Notes under the pieces: model-generated
What the model was told of the DNA's origin: nothing
The model's database searches: none
What the model saw: the letters and a program-made list of their open reading frames with translations, nothing else
Assembly (NCBI GenBank): GCA_947458345.1
Contig: CANHBU010000114.1
Span: forward strand, 1 to 6,492
DNA length: 6,492 bases
From: Comamonadaceae bacterium
Lineage (GTDB): Bacteria > Pseudomonadota > Gammaproteobacteria > Burkholderiales > Burkholderiaceae_C
Direction of reading: 5' to 3'
Program-made: the position numbers and the translations under genes
Shown: positions 1 to 6,492 of the stretch, in pieces
Layout: the number at the start of each line of letters is the position of its first letter
Position numbering within the stretch: position 1 is the stretch's first letter

Positions 1-704
1 AAGGGGCCGAACTGGCATTCAGTTACGTGGGTGAGCGCTTTAAGGACCGCATCACCGAGTTCGCGGCCGATTTCGACTCCAAGCTGATTTTTGATTGCGA
101 CGTGGGCAGCGACGAGCAGATTGAGAAGCTGTTCACCGACTTGACGGTCACTTGGCCCAAGTTCGACGGTTTTGTGCACGCCATCGGCTACGCCCCGCGT
201 GAAGCCATTGCTGGCGACTTTCTGGACGGCTTGTCGCGCGAGGGCTTCAAGATCGCCCATGACATCAGCGCTTACAGTTTTCCGGCCATGGCCAAAGCGG
301 CCCTGCCCTATTTGAATGATAAATCGGCTGTGCTAACCCTGACGTACCTGGGCGCGATCCGCACCGTGCCCAACTACAACACCATGGGCCTGGCCAAAGC
401 CAGCCTGGAGGCGTCGGTGCGCTACCTGGCCGAATCGCTGGGCCCCAGGGGAGTGCGCGTCAACGGCATCAGCGCAGGCCCGATCAAGACTCTGGCGGCC
501 AGCGGCATCAAAGGCTTTGGCAAGATCCTCAATGTCGTAGCCGAAGCCTCACCGATCCGCCGCAACGTCACCATTGACGATGTCGGCCATGTCGCTGCGT
601 TTTTGCTCAGCGACCTGGCTGGTGGCGTGACGGCTGAAATCACCTATGTCGACGGTGGCTTCAGCCAGGTGGTGGGCGGCATCGCCGAGCCCGCAGAACG
701 CTAG
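1..704 (+). CDS. fabI: Enoyl-[acyl-carrier-protein] reductase (NADH), FabI, 5' partial
   Basis: FabI reduces trans-2-enoyl-ACP to acyl-ACP with NADH, the last step of each round of type II fatty-acid elongation in the cytosol. The reading frame is open from base 3, beginning [14 protein letters not shown], which matches the FabI region just after the Gly-rich dinucleotide loop. About 30 N-terminal residues of a roughly 260-residue protein therefore lie outside the window, and the GTG at 27 is internal, not a start. The SDR-type catalytic set is present: Tyr at 345-347 (TYLGA), Tyr at 375-377 (NYNTMGLAK) and Lys at 396-398, giving the FabI-typical Y-x6-K spacing. The [41 protein letters not shown] and C-terminal YVDGGFS blocks follow in family order. 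Positions equivalent to E. coli Gly93, Met159 and Phe203, known sites of triclosan-resistance changes, carry the usual residues, so this looks like a standard inhibitor-sensitive FabI (inference). It ends with TAG, 108 bp before map. Confidence 0.96.
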   Translation, partial: GAELAFSYVGERFKDRITEFAADFDSKLIFDCDVGSDEQIEKLFTDLTVTWPKFDGFVHAIGYAPREAIAGDFLDGLSREGFKIAHDISAYSFPAMAKAALPYLNDKSAVLTLTYLGAIRTVPNYNTMGLAKASLEASVRYLAESLGPRGVRVNGISAGPIKTLAASGIKGFGKILNVVAEASPIRRNVTIDDVGHVAAFLLSDLAGGVTAEITYVDGGFSQVVGGIAEPAER

Positions 705-737
705 TCTGGCGCTTGGGGCCCCGCTACAGACCAAGGG

Positions 738-778
738 GCGATCGAGCCCGATTGATCGAGCCGGCCGTGCAGGCCGGC
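738..778 (+). other. Two small tandem hairpins with a 9-bp direct repeat in the fabI-map gap
   Basis: The 108-bp gap contains two adjacent inverted repeats. The first pairs 739-744 with 749-754 (one G-U pair) around an AGCC loop. The second, GCCGGCC at 760-766 and GGCCGGC at 772-778, has a GTGCA loop and a perfect 7-bp GC stem. The 9-mer GATCGAGCC occurs directly repeated at 740-748 and 754-762. Neither stem is followed by a T run (the next bases are CCTGCAACCCCC), so this is not a canonical intrinsic terminator. It could help end the fabI transcript, stabilise its 3' end, or mean nothing. The structures are seen in the sequence; any role is inferred. Confidence 0.3.
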
Positions 779-797
779 CCTGCAACCCCCAGCTCAG

Positions 798-806
798 TGG
801 GATAAT
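798..806 (+). promoter_or_regulatory. Extended -10 promoter element for map-glnD
   Basis: TGGGATAAT reads as an extended -10 element: TG, one base, then GATAAT, five of six matches to TATAAT. No convincing -35 box lies 16-18 bp upstream; the nearest resemblance is CTGCAA at 780-785, with a short 15-bp spacer. That absence is compatible with extended -10 promoters. A start 6-8 bases after the box would fall at about 812-814, on or next to the map ATG at 813. The element fits a sigma-70-type housekeeping promoter serving map and the closely following glnD. Confidence 0.55.
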
Positions 807-812
807 GCCGCC

Positions 813-1667
813 ATGACCATCACCATCAAGGACAAGGCGGGCGCGGCCGCCATGCGCTTGGCCGGGCGGCTGGCCTCCGAGGTCCTCGACTACCTCAGCC
901 CCTTCGTCAAGCCCGGCATCACCACCAACGAGATTGACCGCTTGGCGCACCTGTACATGACGCAGGTGCAAGGCACCGTCCCCGCGCCGCTGGGCTACCA
1001 GCCCCCGGGTTATGCGCCCTACCCCAAATCGCTTTGCACCTCGGTCAACCATGTGGTGTGCCACGGCATACCCAACGACAAGGTGCTCAAGAAAGGCGAC
1101 ATCGTCAATATCGACGTCACGGTCATCAAGGACGGTTGGCACGGTGACACCTCGCGCATGTTTTTGGTCGGCGATTGCTCGATCGCCGCCAAGCGCTTGT
1201 GCCAGGTCACCTATGAGGCCATGTGGCATGGCATCGCAAAAGTGCGTCCTGGCGTGCGGCTCGGCGATATCGGGCACGCAATCCAGGTCTTTGCCGAGCG
1301 CCAGGGCTACAGCATCGTGCGCGAATTCTGCGGCCATGGTATTGGCCAAAAGTTTCATGAGGAACCACAGGTCCTGCACTATGGGCGACCCGGGACGCTG
1401 GAGGTGCTGCGCGAGGGCATGGTCTTTACGATCGAGCCCATGATCAATCTGGGCAAGCGCGACATCAAGGACGGCCCGGAAAAAGACGGCTGGACCATCG
1501 TCACGCGCGACCATTCTCTGTCGGCCCAGTGGGAGCACACAGTGCTGGTCACACCGAATGGCTACGAGGTGCTGACCGTCTCAGCCGGCAGCCCACCTCT
1601 GCCCGACTTTGTGCCCGGCTTTGCCCCCGACTCTGTTGCCGCGATAGCCGGAGTGGCCAAGACCTGA
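813..1667 (+). CDS. map: Type I methionine aminopeptidase
   Basis: Map removes the initiator methionine from nascent cytosolic proteins when the second residue is small, after deformylation. The 284-residue protein has the full pita-bread metal site: Asp101 (NIDVTV), Asp112 (GDTSRMF), His175 (CGHGIG), Glu208 (TIEPM) and Glu241 (QWEHT). His84 (VCHGIP) and His182 (FHEEP) are the usual substrate-contact histidines. It starts directly at the catalytic fold, without an N-terminal zinc-finger or SH3 linker, as in the E. coli-type enzyme of about 264 residues. The extra length is a C-terminal Pro/Ala-rich tail after about residue 258. The ATG at 813 is chosen because family similarity begins at once and no in-frame upstream start is visible; an ATG at 805 is out of frame. 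No Shine-Dalgarno sequence precedes it, and the predicted promoter lies immediately upstream. glnD follows after 20 bp, so the two are probably cotranscribed. Confidence 0.97.
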   Translation: MTITIKDKAGAAAMRLAGRLASEVLDYLSPFVKPGITTNEIDRLAHLYMTQVQGTVPAPLGYQPPGYAPYPKSLCTSVNHVVCHGIPNDKVLKKGDIVNIDVTVIKDGWHGDTSRMFLVGDCSIAAKRLCQVTYEAMWHGIAKVRPGVRLGDIGHAIQVFAERQGYSIVREFCGHGIGQKFHEEPQVLHYGRPGTLEVLREGMVFTIEPMINLGKRDIKDGPEKDGWTIVTRDHSLSAQWEHTVLVTPNGYEVLTVSAGSPPLPDFVPGFAPDSVAAIAGVAKT

Positions 1668-1678
1668 GCCCGGGCTGC

Positions 1679-1682
1679 GAGG
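1679..1682 (+). promoter_or_regulatory. Ribosome binding site of glnD
   Basis: GAGG lies five bases before the ATG at 1688. It supports that start rather than an in-frame upstream codon at 1529, which would overlap map by about 140 bp and add 53 residues unlike GlnD. In contrast, map itself has no such site. Confidence 0.6.
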
Positions 1683-1687
1683 CGCCC

Positions 1688-4315
1688 ATGACCCAAGCCA
1701 CGACCACCGATCCGCTGCCCCAATGGCGTCTGGCCTACCGCCAGGGCAAGGCACAACTGCTGGCCGGCGCGGCGCAGGGCGCTTCGGTGCGAGGCGTGCG
1801 CTCAATTTTGCGCAAGCTGGCGCGCCACACCGATGCGACCTTGAAGCTCTTGTGGCAACACGCCGGCTTTGGTGCCGATTGCAGCTTGGTGGCCGTCGGG
1901 GGCTATGGTCGCGGTGAGCTGTTCCCCGCATCAGACGTCGACGTGCTGCTGCTGTTGCCTGAAAAGGCCGAACTGGAGGTGCCCGGTCCTGATGGCCTGA
2001 CGCTGCGCCAGCGGCTCGAGCGCTTTATCAGCCTGTGCTGGGACTGTGGCCTAGAGATCGGCTCGAGCGTGCGCACCCCCGATGAATGCCTCGAGGAGGC
2101 TCGCGGCGACATCACCATTGCGACTTCCGTGCTCGAGGCGCGCTTCGTCGCCGGCTCGCGCGCGCATTGCGCCGGCTTGATCAAGCGACTTGCAGCGCAG
2201 TTACAGCCGCGCGATTTTTTCGTGGCCAAGACGCTCGAAATGCGCCAGCGTCACACCAAGTACGAAGACACGCCCTACTCGCTCGAGCCCAACTGCAAAG
2301 AGTCGCCCGGCGGCCTGCGCGACCTGCAGGTCATCCTGTGGGTGGCACGGGCGGCGGGGCTGGGCCGCAGCTGGGATGAGCTGGCGACACATGGACTGGT
2401 CACCGCATTCGAGGTGCGGCGCATCAAGGCCAATGAGGCGCTGCTCAGCCTGATTCGTATCCGTTTGCATCTGCTGGCCGGCCGGCGCGAAGACCGCCTG
2501 GTGTTCGATCTGCAAACGGCCGTGGCCGAGTCGTTTGGCCACCGACCCGTGCTCGATGCCGATGGCCGGGTGCAGCGCGGCACCATGCGGGTCAGTGAAA
2601 TGTTGATGCGCCGCTACTACTGGGCGGCCAAGGCAGTGGCCCAGCTCAACCATATCTTGCTGCTCAACATCGAAGAGCGGCTGGCGCCGAGCCACTACCA
2701 GCTGCGCCCGATCAACGAGCGCTTCTCGGACCGAGGCGGTCAGCTCGAGGTCGCCAGCGACGATCTGTACCGCAATCATCCGCAGGCGATCCTGGAGACT
2801 TTTTGGCTCCATGCCAGCACACCGGGACTGCGGGGCCTGTCAGCCCGAACGCTGCGGGCCCTCTACAACGCGCGAAGCAGCATGGACGCACGCTTTCGGC
2901 GCGACCCGGTCAACCGGCAGACCTTTCTGAAGATCTTGCAGCAGCCCGAGGGCATCACCCATGCCATGCGTCTGATGAACCAGACCTCGGTGCTTGGCCG
3001 CTACCTGTGGGTCTTTCGCCGCATCGTCGGGCAGATGCAGCACGACCTGTTTCATGTCTACACGGTCGACCAGCACATCTTGATGGTGCTGCGCAATGTC
3101 CGCCGCTTTTTCATGGCCGAGCATTCGCATGAATACCCGACCTGCTCGCAATTGGCAGCGGGCTGGGACAAGCCCTGGATTCTTTATATCGCCGCGCTGT
3201 TCCATGACATTGCCAAGGGGCGCGGCGGCGACCACTCCGATTTGGGCAGTCGCGATGTTCGGCTTTTTTGCAAGCAGCATGGCATCGAGCGCCAAGACGC
3301 TCAGCTGATCGAGTTTCTGGTGGCCGAGCACCTGACCATGAGCCGCATCGCGCAAAAAGAGGATCTGAGCGACCCCGATGTGATCGGCGCCTTTGCCCGG
3401 CGCGTGGGCAACGAGCGATACCTGACGGCCCTGTACCTTTTGACCGTGGCCGATATTCGTGGCACCAGCCCCAAGGTCTGGAATGCTTGGAAGGGCAAAC
3501 TGCTCGCCGACCTGTACCGCTACACCCTGCGCATGCTCGGCGGACGTGCTCCCGACGCGGACGCCGAGATCGAAGCGCGCAAACGCGACGCGCTTCAGTT
3601 GCTGGCCCTGCACAGCCAGCCCTTTGAGTCGCACAAGGCCTTGTGGGACACGCTCGATGTGGGCTACTTCATGCGCCACGACGCGGCCGATATCGCCTGG
3701 CACGCACGGCAGCTCTCGCGCCATGTCGCCCAGGGCCAGCCCATCGTGCGCGCCCGCGCCTCATCGACCGGCGAGGGACTTCAGGTGCTGGTCTACACGC
3801 CCGACCAAAGCGACCTGTTTGCGCGCATCTGCGGCTATTTCGACCATGCCGGCTTTTCCATTCTCGATGCCCGCATTCACACCGCCAACAACGGCTATGC
3901 ACTCGACACCTTCCAGGTCATCAGCGCCAGCCTGGCTGAGCATCCGCGCGAGCTGACCGCACTGATCGAGGCGCAGCTTGCACGCACGCTACAAGAAGCC
4001 GGCGCCTTGCCCGCGCCCAGCCGAGGCCGGGTGTCCCGGCGCGTCAAGAGCTTTCCCGTCGCTGCGCGTGTGACCCTGCGCCCCGATGAGAAAGCCCAGC
4101 GCTGGCTGCTCAGTATTTCAGCCAGCGATCGGGTCGGCTTGCTCTACTCCATTGCCCGGGTGCTCGCCAGCCACCGCTTGAACCTGCGCCTGGCCAAGGT
4201 CACCACCCTGGGCGAGCGGGTTGAGGACACCTTCTTGATCGATGGTCCGGAGCTGCAGCAAAACAAAGCGCAAATTGCGATCGAAACCGAGTTGCTGCAA
4301 GCCTTGCAGGCCTGA
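1688..4315 (+). CDS. glnD: Bifunctional [protein-PII] uridylyltransferase / uridylyl-removing enzyme
   Basis: GlnD senses glutamine. At low glutamine it uridylylates PII proteins (GlnB/GlnK); at high glutamine it removes UMP, which controls glutamine synthetase adenylylation and NtrB/NtrC signalling. The 875-residue product is close to the usual length (about 860-890). Domains in order: an N-terminal nucleotidyltransferase domain with [10 protein letters not shown] at residues 71-80 and the metal-binding pair Asp83/Asp85; a helical region containing the conserved [17 protein letters not shown] (198-214); an HD hydrolase domain with His463, His506-Asp507, His516, His548 and Asp589; and two C-terminal ACT domains at about 698-770 ([19 protein letters not shown]) and 806-873 ([18 protein letters not shown]), which bind glutamine in known homologues. 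Both activities look intact. It starts 20 bp after map and is probably in its operon; map-glnD adjacency also occurs in E. coli. No sigma-54 promoter is visible before it. PII and glutamine synthetase genes are not in this window. Confidence 0.97.
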   Translation: MTQATTTDPLPQWRLAYRQGKAQLLAGAAQGASVRGVRSILRKLARHTDATLKLLWQHAGFGADCSLVAVGGYGRGELFPASDVDVLLLLPEKAELEVPGPDGLTLRQRLERFISLCWDCGLEIGSSVRTPDECLEEARGDITIATSVLEARFVAGSRAHCAGLIKRLAAQLQPRDFFVAKTLEMRQRHTKYEDTPYSLEPNCKESPGGLRDLQVILWVARAAGLGRSWDELATHGLVTAFEVRRIKANEALLSLIRIRLHLLAGRREDRLVFDLQTAVAESFGHRPVLDADGRVQRGTMRVSEMLMRRYYWAAKAVAQLNHILLLNIEERLAPSHYQLRPINERFSDRGGQLEVASDDLYRNHPQAILETFWLHASTPGLRGLSARTLRALYNARSSMDARFRRDPVNRQTFLKILQQPEGITHAMRLMNQTSVLGRYLWVFRRIVGQMQHDLFHVYTVDQHILMVLRNVRRFFMAEHSHEYPTCSQLAAGWDKPWILYIAALFHDIAKGRGGDHSDLGSRDVRLFCKQHGIERQDAQLIEFLVAEHLTMSRIAQKEDLSDPDVIGAFARRVGNERYLTALYLLTVADIRGTSPKVWNAWKGKLLADLYRYTLRMLGGRAPDADAEIEARKRDALQLLALHSQPFESHKALWDTLDVGYFMRHDAADIAWHARQLSRHVAQGQPIVRARASSTGEGLQVLVYTPDQSDLFARICGYFDHAGFSILDARIHTANNGYALDTFQVISASLAEHPRELTALIEAQLARTLQEAGALPAPSRGRVSRRVKSFPVAARVTLRPDEKAQRWLLSISASDRVGLLYSIARVLASHRLNLRLAKVTTLGERVEDTFLIDGPELQQNKAQIAIETELLQALQA

Positions 4316-4332
4316 GGCCGGTGCGCAAGGCT
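4300..4332 (+). terminator. Hairpin spanning the glnD stop codon, candidate terminator
   Basis: AGCCTTGC at 4300-4307 pairs perfectly with GCAAGGCT at 4325-4332. Inside it GGCC (4309-4312) pairs with GGCC (4316-4319), leaving the glnD stop TGA in the three-base loop and a bulge of GGTGC on the 3' side. Only a weak pyrimidine stretch (CTTGCC) follows, so intrinsic termination is uncertain. An alternative hairpin, CTGCAA (4295-4300) with TTGCAG (4304-4309), overlaps the same bases and would exclude the long one. The gap is convergent, so a terminator here would suit both glnD and def. Confidence 0.35.
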
Positions 4333-4356
4333 CTTGCCAGAGGATGCCCTATCTGA

Positions 4357-4395
4357 CTGCAGGAGCTGGCTGCAGGATGCGGCTGCAGTATCTGC
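4357..4395. repeat. Three imperfect 13-bp tandem repeats beginning CTGCAG
   Basis: The units at 4357-4369, 4370-4382 and 4383-4395 are CTGCAGGAGCTGG, CTGCAGGATGCGG and CTGCAGTATCTGC. They share the palindrome CTGCAG at an exact 13-bp period and match each other at 9-10 of 13 positions. The array lies in the 126-bp gap between the 3' ends of glnD and def, where no gene is apparent. It may be a slippage-derived microrepeat or part of a 3'-end structure; no function can be assigned. Confidence 0.6.
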
Positions 4396-4441
4396 TTACC
4401 TATTGAAGGCTTACTGGGCACACGAACGCCCTGCCCGCAGA

Positions 4442-6492
<2,051 letters not shown>

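Noticed and set aside
27..29. GTG as the true fabI start
   Set aside because: The frame is open upstream and encodes the FabI-typical GAELAFSY, so the gene simply begins outside the window.
549..1538. A 329-codon open frame on the minus strand across the fabI end, the fabI-map gap and most of map
   Set aside because: It is antisense to two well-identified genes, its translation resembles no family I know, and stop-poor antisense frames are expected in GC-rich coding DNA.
1529..1687. An N-terminal extension of GlnD starting inside map
   Set aside because: It would overlap map by about 140 bp and add residues unlike GlnD. The ATG at 1688 has a GAGG site at good spacing and gives the normal family length.
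2840..3724. A 294-codon minus-strand open frame inside glnD
   Set aside because: It lies wholly antisense to the conserved central and HD regions of GlnD. The protein has no recognisable motif; it is a GC-driven shadow.
4416..4436. GGGCA/TGCCC inverted repeat downstream of def as a def terminator
   Set aside because: The stem is only 5 bp with an 11-base loop and no T run follows in the def direction, so it is too weak to call.

Overview
This window is an ordinary stretch of chromosomal core genome from a GC-rich (low-to-mid 60s % by eye, not computed) proteobacterium. Protein similarity recalled from memory, codon use and a compact TGGGATAAT-type promoter next to a start codon point to a betaproteobacterium of the order Burkholderiales, plausibly Comamonadaceae. 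That placement is inference. I see no phage, plasmid, transposon, CRISPR, tRNA or rRNA sequence, and no sign of an undescribed multi-gene system.

Layout. The plus strand carries fabI (enoyl-ACP reductase, 5' end outside the window), a 108-bp gap with small hairpins and a good extended -10 promoter, then map (type I methionine aminopeptidase) and, 20 bp later, glnD (bifunctional PII uridylyltransferase / uridylyl-removing enzyme). A 126-bp convergent gap follows, holding a three-unit 13-bp repeat and a hairpin that spans the glnD stop codon. The minus strand carries ligA (NAD-dependent DNA ligase, N-terminal quarter outside the window), whose last 14 bp overlap the start of def (peptide deformylase).

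How the genes fit together. FabI performs the last reduction of the fatty-acid elongation cycle. Map and Def carry out successive steps of N-terminal methionine excision from new proteins (Def removes the formyl group, Map then removes methionine), but here they lie on opposite strands and need not be co-regulated. GlnD is the nitrogen-status sensor that modifies PII proteins, and the map-glnD pair is also found in enterobacteria. LigA seals nicks in replication and repair. All catalytic residues that fall inside the window appear intact in all five proteins.

The points most worth a second look are small: a predicted leaderless start for map, a Def that resembles the PDF1A-type subgroup and sits beside ligA rather than fmt, the ligA/def translational overlap, the 13-bp CTGCAG repeat, and the hairpins around the glnD stop codon.
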